64,000 nt of DNA from Hygrocybe punicea (GCA_963556145.1 OY744468.1:2914001-2978000); one strand, 5' to 3'. Shown: positions 1 through 11,112, numbered from the stretch's first letter. A program made the numbers and translations. The notes: generated from the letters alone by a model not told the origin.

Positions 1-93
1 TGGTTGTTTGATTTCTTCCGTAAGGTTTCCGATTGTTCATTCCATTGTCCATTGCATGTAATAGCAGGGCAGGCCGAGCTGAATGGTTTCCCG

Positions 94-250
94 TTGGAGA
101 GGGTCGGAGGCTGGTGAGGGACTCTCCGACGGAGTCTAGCTGGAAAGCCCGGAAAGACTAGGATGGGAACTATCTACTACATCAGATCAGCTACTGACTA
201 CGACGAACCGTGGGAATCCAGTCACGTGACAGGACAGGCACAACTACTAC
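94..250 (+). repeat. R1a, copy of a ~150-bp dispersed repeat (MITE-like)
   Basis: Almost identical to 3086-3241 over its whole length; related inverted or diverged copies lie at 3988-4146, 5023-5176 and 6848-7974. All begin or end with TTGGAGAG and carry a conserved GTCACGTGAC palindrome near the other end. There is no coding capacity. The outer hexamer TTGGAG recurs in inverted form at both ends of the better preserved copies, which suggests a small non-autonomous DNA element. I could not define a convincing target duplication. Confidence 0.75.
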
Positions 251-1823
251 AAGTGCCCCCCCTCTTGTAGCGATGCCCTCGTCGCTAGCCAAAGAGGGAA
301 AACAGAAATGAAAGCAGGGGGGAAGAAAAGAGAGGAAACAGACACAAAACAAACAAAACAGAAACAGAAACCAGTCCAGACAGAAAGCACAACTCTACCT
401 AGGCCTTGTCCAACCCAAAGCTATGAGTGCTCGACTCAAATCACAAAGGCGGGGGTCATGATCCCAATCGAGGTGCGTCAGATTGGGTGGTTCCAAGCTG
501 GTGGGCATGAGGGGTTGTGTGATGATTGGCCATCCAGGACCAATGCCACGCGGATGGCTTCGAGTGATGATGGGACCAGTGGGGGCAGTGAAGAAACATT
601 GAGGGCGTGGGTAGTTGCGCCGTCGAGCACAGCGCCATAGAGTGGAAAAAGGTCGTCGTTTCATGTTGGAATGGAGGGTCGAAATGTCACAGGGTGGGTA
701 TGTATTCGGGAACACGGGATGCACAGGGCTCATGGTGGCATCATCGGCCCAGCTGAATTGCGCTGGGGTAGATGCAGGTGGGGGTGTATTCACAGGGGTG
801 GGCTCAGACGTCGAAACGGGGCCGTTCGCGTACTCTCGTTGGTCTGCCTCGTCCTGGCTGGTGCACTTGTTCGTCGTCGGTGCGTCCTTGCCCGTCTCCT
901 CTGTCCCCGTCATATCTGTCTCCTCGTTCCCCGCTGTAGATGCGGGTTTGGGGTGGCTTCGGAACTATATAAAGAAATAAAGATCCTAACCAGTGGGTGT
1001 CAGCATAGAAGTGACTGGATAAATCAGTGTCGGGAATAGTAGTAAAAGGAAGGGAATGTTAGTAAAAGTAAAGCTGCCACATAAAACTGGACTAATAACG
1101 ACGAATCCGGCGATGAACGGAGTGAAAATGGACAAATAATGAAGAACCCGACGATGCCGACGATGTTGGGTACGGCGGGTCGGGTCGGGTCGGGTCGGAA
1201 ACGATGAACAAATATACGGGAACAACGATAAAGATGACGAAGTGGACTATAAAAAGCTAAGGGTCTACGTGGACGAGCATTTGAAGGGATTAAAAGGCAA
1301 TTCTGACTATAGGGAAACAGGGACTAAGGGTATCTTTTTTTTGTACGGTCGTCAGGGACCGTTTTTATAGTACAGGAGTGTGTAGCTACTTTCGGACATG
1401 TCTATTTCGGCCAATAGATACTACAAAGAAAAGATGGAATGGGGATGTGGAAAGGGGGGTTGCAAAGCGACGAAGACAGGAATATGGAGGGGAAAACGAA
1501 TATGCAAGAAAAAGATCTAAAAAGTCCTACATATCTCCGAAAGGACGAGGGGATGCATAAATAAGGTAAATCCGAAGTTGGGGATTGAGTCCGAAGAGAT
1601 CCATCTCCTGGAATTGGAACTCCAAGGCGTTTGAGGCTGCCGGATTTAGCCCAAATGCGGCCGTCACAAAGCGGCATGTGTCGGGTTACGTCGGTCACGT
1701 CGGGTCACGTCACGTCACGTCACGTCGGGTTACATCGGGTTCAAATGCAAGTCGAATGGCGGCATCGGGTTGGTCCGGATTCGTGATATATCGATGATAT
1801 GGACTCAGAGGGATGTCGACCCT
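251..1823. other. Region without a supportable gene
   Basis: About 1.6 kb between R1a and a degenerate ORF cluster. Open frames exist on both strands (for example 395-913 on the minus strand, proline/threonine-rich) but none has a recognisable motif or a convincing exon structure. Short simple repeats occur at about 1175-1198 (CGGGT units) and 1690-1745 (GTCAC/GTCGG units). Probably decayed mobile DNA. Confidence 0.5.
1175..1198. repeat. (CGGGT)n microsatellite
   Basis: Four to five head-to-tail CGGGT units are visible. A second, looser array of TCACG/TCGGG units follows at about 1690-1745. Confidence 0.8.
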
Positions 1824-2822
1824 CTACACCGCGCCATCTCCCATTCTCCCATTCCTCTCATCCTCCTTCGTCATCTCAAACCTCGCGTATGCGTCAGCTC
1901 GTGTTTCCACGCCGTTGAGCCTTGGCGTTTGCGGTTGTGGCATCTGGATGGCGGCGTTGTGACCCTGGGCTGGCGTGGGCGTGTGTGGGTATAGACCTGG
2001 GGGAAAAACGGGGTCTGGGGCGCGTCTGGGCGCGTTTCTTTGCACGGGCACGGGATTTTGGGCCTGTGGGGGCATAAACTGGTTGGGTACTGGCGCCGGC
2101 ACGTTGGAATTGCGGTTGACGCGTGTATGGACGCAGTATTCGGTGGGGTTGGTGGATCTGGGGTCAACGCAGGTGTGTGGCGCGTTGGGGTGTGCCGGGG
2201 CATGTTTTCACGCGAGAATGGGGATGCCGGGGTTGATGGGGACTCATCTGGGATGGGTGATTGCACTGGGGTGTCAACACAGGCGGGTTGCATCGTTTGC
2301 ATTGATGCGGAGGTTGGGTGCTGTTTGTGTCGAAACGGTCTTGCCGATGCATGCTAGTGGCGCTGCTGTGGGTGCCACTCTTTGGGTTGCATCTGTCTGC
2401 GCTGATGCGGATATGCAGGTGGATGGTACTGTCTGGGTCGACGTGGAAATGCTGCTGGATGCCGATTGGGTTGAGATGGGAGTTGGCATTTGTGCTGACA
2501 CATTTGTGTGGGTACGCGGCTCTGTTTGCGTTGAGATGGAAGTGCCGGTGAGCGGCTCTGGCTCGGTTGCTGCATTCGTCTGCGTTGACGCTGATATGCA
2601 GGTTGCAGGGGCCGTTTGGGTAGATTCCCAACGAGCGCGTTCCTCCGCAATGCCCTGGGCTCTGCCTTTTTCAAGGACTGATGACACGAGCTTTTCTACG
2701 TCTTTAATGCACACGATTGCGCCATCTTGAAACTGGGAACCCAAAGTGATGGGTGTAGGTTCACGTTGGTCCGTAACACTAGCAGTCGAGGATTTTTTTG
2801 TTGTTTTCTTTTTGTTTGTCAT
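1824..2822 (-). pseudogene. Degenerate ORF cluster with STQT repeats
   Basis: Reading the minus strand from 2822, an open frame of about 180 codons starts with a Lys/Thr-rich segment. A short helical stretch (VEKLVSSVLEKGRAQGI) follows, then many spaced STQT/SAQT motifs (about every 12-16 residues) up to a stop near 2274. The coding impression continues in shifted frames (1871-2302 and 1824-2102; Pro/Gln-rich, ending RNGRMGDGAV). It therefore looks like one gene broken by frameshifts, or with introns I could not resolve. I do not recognise the family. Its setting among transposon relics suggests a mobile-element-associated gene, which is inference only. The opposite strand is also open here (1975-2730), but only as a mirror of the repeats. 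Confidence 0.4.
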
Positions 2823-2837
2823 GGCGAAATAAAATGT

Positions 2838-2975
2838 GAAAAGTTATCGGTGCTCAGTTCTTGGTTCTCGGTGCTCAGGTTCTGAAAGTTCTCGGTACTC
2901 GGTTCTCGGTGCTCGAAGTTCTGAAAGTTCTTGGTTCTTGGACGATAAAGGGCTTGGTTCTTGGTATTCAATGTG
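2838..2975. repeat. Short tandem repeat (TTCTCGGTGCTC-type units)
   Basis: Imperfect direct repeats built from TTCTCGGTGCTC, GAAAGTTCTCGG and GTTCTTGG. They lie just upstream (minus-strand sense) of the STQT-repeat ORF and could be its promoter or a decayed minisatellite. Confidence 0.65.
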
Positions 2976-3085
2976 CAGAAATGTTCTGGGGCTCGAAAAA
3001 GCGCTGAAAGGGCCAGGAAAAGATGGAAAAGCTTGGAAATCACAGAGATTCGCTGGCAGGGTTCGAAGCCACTCTCATCACCACG

Positions 3086-3241
3086 TTGGAGAGGGTCGGA
3101 GGCTGCTGAGGGACTCTCTGACGGAGTCTAGCTGGAAAGCCCAGAAAGGCTAGGATGGGAACTATCTACTACATCAGATCAGCTACTGACTACGACGAAC
3201 CGTGGGAATCCAGTCACGTGACAGGACAGGCACAACTACTA
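3086..3241 (+). repeat. R1b, near-identical copy of R1a
   Basis: Matches R1a with only a few substitutions. It abuts the C-terminal end of the Plavaka-type relic at 3242, so it appears inserted in that gene. Its left flank (ACTCTCATCACCACG) is also found next to R1d, so either some copies are longer or the target was shared. Confidence 0.8.
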
Positions 3242-4985
3242 CACCATGTAAGATGTAAAAGGCCGTGGATGCTGGGTTGGCAGAAATGGATACACTCAGG
3301 TTTTCTTTGATAATATAGCTCCTTGAACTCCTGCACAAATTCGGTGATAAGTGTATGAGTGTTTGTTATATCTTCTCTTGTGATGACACGTTGGTGGAGA
3401 ATTCAGACTGCTGCCACAAGTTTGCAGAAGTTTTGGAAATAGTGATCAGGAAGGAGACTGTAGAAAAGACCAGGGGCCAGGGCCAAGGACGAAGATGTAG
3501 GTTAAAAACTCCCAGGCTTTATAACCACTGGAGATGCGTTCTGCAGGATTATGGGGCAGGACATTGAAAGACCCAGGTAGATAAGGTGTCATTTCGGCAA
3601 CACGCTTCCTGTGCTCTTGCCAAGCTTCGCCTTGCAGAATGGCCCAGTCCCAAGTTGCCTTATCATCGGGGGCTTTGCATTTGATAATTCTGTGCCAAAG
3701 GGAGAGGAGTAGGTCGGTTATGTTGAGAGCAATGAGATGTATTAGGTCAGCGGCGAAGCAACCTGGGATCGCAAGCATCTGGCAGGAGGGCAATCCGCTG
3801 AAAAGACTTGGCTTAACGATTCCAGTCAGTTTGCGGTGATCTTCATATTCCCTGTTAGTAAGTGATGCAATGAGGTAAGTGAGATTGTTGAGATATTCAT
3901 CAGGAGGTCGGGATGGCATGCGAGTGAAATTGTAGTCGGCATGGTCGCAACCATCGACATGGTAATGATGTGGTTTGAGGTGAACGGTGTAGTAGATGTG
4001 CCTGTGCTGTCACGTGACCCAGTTCCCACGATCGACCTTAGTCAGTAGGTGTCCTGATGTAGTAGACAGTCTCTTCCTTCGACATCGACTCTGTTCCACA
4101 CGATTCTGGCATGAGCACCCTGAGAGGTCCCGAGGGACCTCTCCAACAGGATAATACCTCTTGTCTCCAGGAAACCGGCGTCCTTTAATGGGGCAGTATA
4201 AACGACATGAGTAGTATCCCTGATGGCCAGTCAGGCCATTGACAGTTGTCGCTCCAGGGCCATCAGCCGTTCCAATGACAAAGAAGGGGCGGGAGAGATA
4301 AATGTATGCATCGTATGCATCCCAGATGTAGAAACCGTCGCGTTGCAGTGCTGAGAGATGGTGAAGAGTCGGATATGAGAAGGAATCAAAGTGTTTTGGT
4401 TTATTGGGTCCAGTAATAAACCCACCAGGGAGTACGTGTCTTTTGGTGTATCTCTTGTCGGGGGAGAGTTCGAATAGGATCCAAATAAGAATCCAGCAAT
4501 CAGAGCACTTCTTTTCGTAGAGTTGTGCCCCATCGAGTGAGAGAACCAGCGCGATATCATGGTCACCGATATCACCTCGGATGAAGGCTTCAAGGTATTC
4601 CGAACCGGTGACAAAATCAACGTAGGCATCGAGTACTCCATTTTTTGCTTGTAGTTCTTCCACAACTTCTCTTGTGCGAGTCCTTCAATAGCACATGGCT
4701 GCAGCCGTTTCCATAATGCTTGTAGTTGGGGTCCAAGGGGGATGGTGTGAAATGTTTGACATGGAACCTTCTTCTCGCCATTGCTTGTGTTGTATAGAGT
4801 ACGGTCATATCGGAATGTGTTGTGTAAAAGATTGATAAACTGGAGCGTTGTTTTGAGGTCGTTGAGGGTGGCATTGTCAGGATCGAATTCCAGTGGTAAA
4901 TCGCTTGTGTCAGAGATGGGACTGGTCCGACTCGGTGCATCCATACCATGCGGATTGGTGGGGTAGTTTCCAGACTCGGAGGTGG
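3242..4985 (-). pseudogene. Plavaka-type transposase, central and C-terminal part, broken
   Basis: The minus strand reads a typical fungal Plavaka transposase core. It includes LSLDGAQLYEKK, CWILIWILFELSPDKRYTK and VLPGGFITGPNKPKH, followed by ALQRDGFYIWDAYD, FVIGTADGPG and HQGYYSCR. A C-terminal part follows with HHYHVDGCDHADYNFTR, LIHLIALNITDLLLSLW and TLITEFVQEFKELYYQRK. An R1 copy (3988-4146) sits inside the gene after GDKRYYPV. A TGA stop interrupts the frame after CKLVAAV, where an Arg CGA codon would fit. The N-terminal exon lies far away at about 8.0-8.45 kb on the same strand. The family is the RNase H-fold cut-and-paste transposase of basidiomycete elements. This copy is dead. Confidence 0.85.
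3988..4146 (-). repeat. R1c, R1 copy inserted in the Plavaka transposase
   Basis: Shares the ends and the CTGTCACGTGAC palindrome with R1a in reverse orientation but is more diverged. The transposase reading breaks at its left edge and resumes on the other side (HLKPHHYHVDG), which shows it is an insertion. It has an internal palindrome, GAGAGGTCCCTCGGGACCTCTC, near the end at 4146. Confidence 0.75.
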
Positions 4986-5022
4986 TATTATCCGATCCTA
5001 ATTCTCATTATTATATGGACGG

Positions 5023-5176
5023 TGGAGTGGGACCTGCCAGTCACGTGACCAGGCTCCCACGGTTGACCTGGTTAGTAGCCTTCCCGATGTAGTAGTCGGT
5101 CTATCATCCTATCCATCCTGTCTTACCTCTCGAGTCCTGCGTGAGCCCCCGGAGAGGTACCTCGGTACCTCTCCAA
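5023..5176 (-). repeat. R1d, R1 copy
   Basis: Begins TGGAGTGGGACCTGCC and ends GGTACCTCTCCAA. It resembles R1e more than R1a or R1b, so at least two R1 subfamilies exist. It lies where the intron of the Plavaka-type relic would be. Confidence 0.75.
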
Positions 5177-6847
5177 CGTGGTGATGAGAGTGTTTTCGAC
5201 TCACTGATGCTTGCTTTTTTGGACTTTCTTCTCTCTTTTGCCTTTCTTTGCTGCTTTTTCTCATGAGACGACCTTTTTCGGCCTCACCACCCACCGCTGT
5301 GCAACCGCAGATTTTCTTTTATTCTCGGTCGTACGGTACTCAAGTTTACCCCCCGGCACTCTTGTTCAACCCAGCAACGCCCACGTTGCCCCAAAAATGC
5401 GGCCGCGACCCGTTTTGAACACCCAGCCAGGCCGCGTCACCTTATTCGCGCCCAGCTTTTCACCCTTCACAGGCCCAAGACGACCCCCCACTGCCTTCGT
5501 TCGACATTTCACGGCCCCACCTTGCCCCATGTCGCTCCGGAAGTGCCCTTGACGTCCGTTTTCAACACCAACGGCCGCCCGCGTACAGCCATGCGACCTA
5601 TTTTCAACCCTTCATATTTTAGCGTTCCCCGGCCCACACGTATCCATCCAGGCCCCCGCGTTCACGCTCGACGACCCAGTGCCCATGTTCTGCTCGAAAG
5701 AACCCCCCGCCGCCGTCCATTTTGGATACCACGTACCGCCACGTCATCATCTCACAACCCCCGTTTTTCCGCGCGTTACCACCCCTCCCACGCTCGCTAA
5801 ACCCCCCGTGCCCGCGTTCCACCTGGCAGAAACCCCCACCGCGCTTTGTTGCCCCAAACGAAGCCGTCCCGCCCTTGTTGGTCACCACGCGGATCCGCCA
5901 CATCACCAACGTTGGACCCCCCATTTCTTCGTGTAGCCAGACCCCACATGGACCCATTCGACTCCCCGCACCTTCGTTCCGCCACCCACAACCCCCCGTT
6001 CCCCCATTGCACCAAACAAGCCCCCGCCGTCGTTTTCAGACACCCGGACCATGCGCCAAGTCACCATCGCGTGGCCCCGTTCTGCCGACAGAGCCAGCCC
6101 CAGGTCGACTCACGAAGCTTGCGGCCCACCCGTTCACCATCCCGGAGCACTCCAATACCACGAATGGACTGTGCCCACCGTTCCCAGAACCCCACCGCAT
6201 TCCGCCACGTCACCACCCCCGGCAGGTTTCTTACACCATACCTGGCCCCGCGAACCCTCGTTCAGCTCCCCGTGGCCCCGTTCTCGACCGTGGTGACTAC
6301 CCTGGACAACCCAACAGCGTAATGTACCCCACGCCGACCCGAACGCGTCGGGATACTATGCCTTGTTAAGTACAACCCTATGCCCCGTCAGTATTATAGC
6401 TTTTATTATAGCCTTGTCCCCCGTTCCCCCCACACTGGATGTCAATTAAAGTCTGCCTACAAGCCGTCACTACACTATGTTCATGCACCCGTTTACCCGA
6501 TCTCCGCCAATACAGTTATATTTTGGACCACCTGAACCTTCACACTGCACTAAGTACTTGCTAGGACGATTCGAAGGATCTTTGGCCTTGCGTTGTGAGC
6601 CTGAACCCTTGCGAGGGAGGTATTCGAAGAGTATTGAGTTTGAGGAGAGTCTTGTATAGTCTGGTCATCTACCGCCCCCTGCGCGAGGATGACTTCCCGC
6701 TTCACGATATAAGGCCCCAGCCTTGATTCGAGGCATTCTGAGGGACTGGGAGTTGTGGCTTGAGAGTTTTTTGGTCAGTTTTGTTTGTTTTGTGTTCTTT
6801 TCTGTAGCAGTTGGCAACGAGGGCGTCGCCATGAGGAAAAGGGGCAC
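5177..6847. other. C-rich, strand-asymmetric region without a supportable gene
   Basis: From about 5330 to 6320 the plus strand is visibly rich in C and poor in G, giving open frames dominated by Pro, Thr, Arg and His (for example 5722-6369). No motif, no splice pattern and no start context supports any of these as a protein. Block-like similarities such as CCCCGTTC and CCACGTCACC recur, so this may be a decayed tandem repeat lodged in the Plavaka-type intron. Confidence 0.5.
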
Positions 6848-6951
6848 TTGGAGTAGTGGGACCTGCCAGTCATGTGACCAGGCTCCCACGGTTGACCTAG
6901 TTAGTAGCCTTCCCGATGTAGTAGTCGGTCTATCATCCTATCCATCCCGTC

Positions 6952-7912
6952 TAGGGCACAGCACGGGTACGGGTTTACCCACGGTTATTCCAAAATGGGT
7001 AATTCGGGTTCGGGTACGGTGTTTCGGTTTGCACACCTTGTCAAAACCGTACCCGTTATCCGCGGGTGATGGGTTTTCACGGGTCTGTCAACCCAAGCCC
7101 CAGGTAGGTTTTTTCTTTGTTATTTACTTTATTTTTCACATTAATTTCTTTACTTTTGCTAAGTTCGCGTGATATTTGCTACCACAACCGTGACAAGCGC
7201 AAACACAACAACAACGACAACAAGAAAACCCATGAACGACAACCACAACCACAACCACAACAACCCCGCACGCCAAAAACGAACCACCAAAGTCGCGACG
7301 GCGACGACAACGATAGAAAGGAAAGCCGGGAGGGTGGTGTGCCCACCTACCGGCCCAGGTATGTCCCCCCAATCCAGTCCCAATGACATCGGCTAACGAG
7401 GGGAATGGACGAGGCGAGGACGAAGACGGACACAGCAACAACGGTCCCACCTCGCGAACACACTCCAGCCGCGTCAATTGACGTGCGGACGCCCATGGAA
7501 AGTCCCCAGCCCCATCCAACCTCGCAAAAACAGACGGAGCGCGTCAATTGACGCGTCCCCGTTGTTCGCGAGGTAGTTAGCATGCGCGGATGCCCATGGA
7601 AAGTCCCCGGCCCCATCCAACCTCGCGAAAACAGACGGAGCACGTCAATTGACGTGCTCCCATTGTTCGCGAGGTAGTTAACACGCGGGGACGCCCATGG
7701 AAAGTCCCTGGCCCCAACCCAACCTCGCGAAAACAGACGGAGCGTGTCAATTGACGCGTCCCTGTTGTTCGCGAGGTAGTTAGGATGGAACACAGCGGGT
7801 ACCCGCAGATAACGGGTACGGGTTGTACCCGTCATCGGAGCGGGTATGGTTTCCACGGGTATGGGTGCGGTGTCGGGAATTCTGACCCACGGTATACCCA
7901 TGCCGTGCCTTA
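6952..7912. mobile_element. 961-bp hAT-type MITE with 8-bp TSD
   Basis: Flanked by ATCCCGTC at 6944-6951 and 7913-7920; the empty site is seen in R1d. Termini form an imperfect inverted repeat: TAGGGCACAGCACGGGT at the left and TAAGGCACGGCATGGGT read inward from the right. An 8-bp duplication and a TA(G/A)GG terminus fit the hAT superfamily. The interior lacks a transposase gene. It holds subterminal CGGGTA-type repeats and four copies of a palindrome centred on GTCAATTGAC. Similar termini occur at 8893 (beside a hAT transposase) and 46693. Confidence 0.88.
7453..7786. repeat. Four tandem palindromes, CCTCGCGAA...GTCAATTGAC...TTCGCGAGG
   Basis: Units of about 110-120 bp each contain an imperfect ~55-bp inverted repeat: CCTCGCRAA, a spacer, GTCAATTGAC, a spacer, TTCGCGAGG. 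A linker containing CCCATGGAAAGTCCC separates them. The same palindrome appears in elements A and B and at 46.9 kb, so it probably is a transposase-binding or regulatory site (inference). Confidence 0.8.
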
Positions 7913-7997
7913 ATCCCGTCTTACCTCTCGAGTCCTGCGTGAGCCCCCAGAGAGGTACCTCGGTACCTCTCCAATGGCGAGAGGCCCGGGTAGTGAT

Positions 7998-8450
7998 CTA
8001 GATGCTTACCTCAAATGGATTGAGATCTTCACTAAATCCATCCTCATCGTTATCCGGTGCGACTGTTACAGATGGAGGTCTGGGTTCAGGTGTCGGCGAA
8101 TTGGGATGGTGCGCAAAAGGAACGTCTGTGTATAGTTCTTCAATATCATTGCCTTGCATTGGGATCTCGGGTTCACGGTCATAAATCAGATGTTCCTCAC
8201 TGTGCAGAACATCAATAGGTTCATCATCATCATCTTCGAGCGGTGGGGGCTCTCTGTCAGACTGTATCGAGTCCAGTGGTGGAATGTTGTGTTCAGCCAG
8301 GTATTGTTGAAGGATATCTGCAGTGCGGTTGTGGTATTGGGCATGCCTTTCGTACGTCCTCCGAGAGACCTCTTTCCGCTCCTTGCAATGCCTCTGACAG
8401 TCACAGAAGTAGCAGCATTCCCTATAGCGGATCGTTGGAACTAGTAACTT
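7998..8450 (-). pseudogene. N-terminal exon of the Plavaka-type transposase
   Basis: The minus strand reads LVPTIRYREC, then a Cys-rich start (CCYFCDCQRHCKERKEVSRR, with RTYERHAQYH following), then a long acidic region (PPLEDDDEP). It ends at FE followed by a GTAAGC splice donor at about 8000. A cysteine cluster followed by VSRRTxxRH and an acidic linker is the usual N-terminus of this transposase family. The matching downstream exon begins at about 4985, so the intron has been swollen to about 3 kb by R1d, the C-rich block, R1e and the hAT MITE. Confidence 0.75.
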
Positions 8451-8725
8451 GATAGGAAAATTAAACTCACATAGTTGCGTAGGATAGTGTAAAGTATCGC
8501 TATTGCGTTGCGGGAATATGATTTATATATCACGGCACTATGACGTTGCACATGCACATTTATTATTCCGCAGGTTGCGCAAGGTTGCGCAACCTCCACA
8601 ATTTGTACCAGCTTTTAATTTCTGTTATATAACTACAGGCAGTTTACATTGTAAAAATTACCCTGCCAGTGCCATCATGTTATTGAGCTTGACAGCCTGC
8701 TGTTGTACACTCCACCACCAACATC

Positions 8726-8781
8726 TCAACCTCGAAAATACAGGCCCTTGTCAATTGACATGGCTGTCGTGTTTGCGAGGT
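8726..8781. repeat. CAATTG-centred palindrome in the left arm of element A
   Basis: CAACCTCGAAAATAC, a spacer, TTGTCAATTGACA, a spacer, GTTTGCGAGGTAG. It is mirrored at 11514-11570 in the right arm. Confidence 0.7.
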
Positions 8782-8892
8782 AGATTGGTGGGTGGTGGGG
8801 TAGCCATGGGCACCTGGGTGCCATCTTCCACCCATCTATCCTCGTCCTCATCCCAGCCTCCCATCGCCATCTTGACACCTTGGGAATGCATA

Positions 8893-9060
8893 GGGTTTAA
8901 CACGGGTACGGGTATACCCGCGGTTTTTCCATAACGGGTAGTCGCGGGTCCGGGTACGGTGGCTGGAACCAGGACCCGCCCCGTTACTGTCACCCTTATC
9001 CACGGTTTCCGGGTTTCCCCGGGTGTCAAGGCTTCCATCGAGCTTCCACCTATGCCCAAC
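8893..9060 (+). other. hAT-like left terminus with CGGGTA repeats
   Basis: Starts TAGGGTTTAACACGGG and continues with CGGGTATACCCGCGG and several CGGGT/ACCCG inverted motifs. The pattern matches the MITE at 6952 and the end at 46693. It lies about 540 bp upstream of the hAT transposase start. No matching right terminus was found, in line with 3' truncation. Confidence 0.65.
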
Positions 9061-9435
9061 CTTCGATAATGTTACAATCAAGACTTCTTCATTCAACTCT
9101 CATCGATCTCACCCCCCATCTCGACATCCGCTGCCCTGATGATCCTTCGGCTGCCATTTCTGGCCTCTTCACACCCTGTTTTGACACTTCGTTGTTCAGC
9201 ATCTATGTACAATCTTGCTATCGAACCTCATCAGCCATTTCCCTGTCGTTCAGATCGCTTCCCTTAGCCAGCTTTCTGTCAATTCTTTTGCCGTGCAACC
9301 CGATGGGTTCCCAAGTTCCCTACCATGTCAGTGTCCGTCATCCAGCACAATTTAGGGTATATTGCAAAGTCATCATACGTATATAATGTGTCTTTTCTTT
9401 CTCTTGTCGCTCACCCACCACTCCAGATTCTCATC

Positions 9436-11012
9436 ATGGCAAAAAAGTCTCGCTCTGCTGCAAAAAAGTCTCGCACCTCTGCACCATCTCAGTCTACTCA
9501 GAGTTCTCAATCCCTTCGCAAAAGCGCATCCGCCCAGTCGCTCTCCTCGGCCACTACTCAGCCAACTGAAGACCCAATTGTGATCGATCGTGCTCACGTG
9601 ACCGCCAATGAGCAAAGCGCCTCTGACGACGACAAGGTTGTCAGTCCAGAAGAGAAGCTCGGTCAGTCCTTCGACGCCTACATCAATAATATAGTGCTGA
9701 TTTTACCTTTATAGCCAAATTGAAAAGCACTTGGCGTTCTCCAGTTTACACCTTCTTCAAGACCGACCAAGTTGCTATCCGATGTGACAATGGGAGACCT
9801 TATCATTGGTTCCCGTGTGGCGCTCACGTCTGCAAGGTTGGCACTGGCAGCGTTTGGAGGTATCAGGATAAGTCCGACAAGGCATCTACAGGTAATTTGA
9901 GGCAACATGCTTGCCGTTGCTGGGGCGACGAAGCGGTGGAAAATGCCACGATTTCATCACACAAGGAAATCCCAAGGGACGGTTCCATATTTGCTGCATT
10001 CGCTAGGCAGGGTCAACAACCTGTTAACGTCTCTCATCGTATGCACTCTAACACCGAAGTTCGGTGAGTTCACACCCATTCGTTTTTACTTGTGACATTT
10101 ACGGATGTGATTGCAGGGCCCACTTGGTAAAGTGGATCACCGAGAGCAACCACCCTGCTAGCATCATCAATGACCATGAGCTCCAAGAGCTCCTTACCGC
10201 TGGTCGTCCCAAGCTTCAGCTGCCGTCGCATACTACGCTCACTCGGGACCTCAAGGCTTCGTTCGAGAAGTGCAAAGTGCGGGTTGCTAGGCTTCTACAG
10301 GTATGTGCATCTGGGTCAAACACGATTTCACTGACGCAAAAGCATCAGGAACATCCAGGACGTCTTAATTTTGCTACGGATGCATGGACCTCACCCAACC
10401 ATCGTGCCATCGTCGCTTGGACAGTCCATCTGGAACACAAAGGCAAAATGCTCGCTTTTTTGCTGGATGTTGTGGAAGTACCTGAGGTATGTGTTTCTTG
10501 TCTGGCCCCTTCTTCCAAAAAAACTGACCGTGCATCAAGTCTCATAGTGGCGCAACCTTGGCACGAGAATTTCACAACATGCTTCTCCGATTCGGGATAG
10601 AGAACAAGGTTAGTGCTTCATTGTCTCCTTGTCAACGCATGTTCACGCACATTGCAATCAGATTCTGTCTTTCAATGCTGACGGCGCCTCCAACAACAAC
10701 ACGCAATCCACTGCGCTAGCCGCCAAGGAGAACTCATTTGAGGAGGAAAACCATGTACACTGTTTCAATCACAGTATGCAACTGTCGGCCAAGACTTTGC
10801 TCACGCTGTTCAATGCTGGCTTGGGATCTACAGCTAGCATCAAGGAAGATGACGAAGATGCTGATGAAGGAGGGACTTTTGCGACCGTTGAAGAAGATGA
10901 GGAAGGGGACAACGAACCTGAAGAGATCGATGCTGAGGACGAGGATGACGGCATCAATGAGCTGGATGAGGTGGGCGAGCATTCCGAATGCAGGGCCATG
11001 TTCACGAAGTGA
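9436..11012 (+). pseudogene. BED zinc-finger hAT transposase, 3'-truncated
   Basis: Five introns can be read. The protein starts with a Lys/Ser-rich N-terminus (MAKKSRSAAKKSRTS). A BED-type finger region follows (WFPCGAHVCKVGTGSVWRYQ and GNLRQHACRCW), then the linker ELLTAGRPKLQLPS and the hAT catalytic core (LNFATDAWTSPNHRAIVAW). A second core motif follows in a later exon (LSFNADGASNNNTQ), then HVHCFNHSMQLSAKTLL and an acidic spacer. The frame ends soon after DEVGE. The C-terminal part of the hAT fold, including the last catalytic acidic residue and the dimerisation region, is missing, so this copy cannot be active. The usual enzyme is cut-and-paste and nuclear. Confidence 0.85.
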
Positions 11013-11112
11013 TTTTGGAAGTGGCCCTGGTGCTGGCCCTGGTGTTCACATTGTTGTGCCATCCTCACGCATTTTCATCATCCTTGCCTTGATGGTGGTC
11101 CACGGTGAAGTC

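Larger units (their letters stand above)
6848..7974 (-). repeat. R1e, R1 copy split by a hAT-type MITE
   Basis: The left part (6848-6951) and right part (7913-7974) together match the uninterrupted R1d. The break is exactly at the 8-bp duplication ATCCCGTC that flanks the inserted element. This gives the order of events: R1 first, the hAT MITE later. Confidence 0.85.

Noticed and set aside
1975..2730. 251-codon plus-strand ORF
   Set aside because: It is the mirror of the repetitive STQT frame on the other strand and has no motif of its own.
94..3241. R1a and R1b as LTRs of a retrotransposon
   Set aside because: They are direct repeats 3 kb apart, but three more copies occur nearby in both orientations, no TG..CA ends or primer-binding site are seen, and there is no gag/pol between them.
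5722..6369. 215-codon Pro-rich ORF
   Set aside because: Its length follows from C-rich composition; all three frames and both strands are open in parts, with no gene-like signal.
7453..7786. CRISPR-like array
   Set aside because: The repeats are long palindromes with similar linkers inside a fungal MITE; there are no unique spacers or cas genes.
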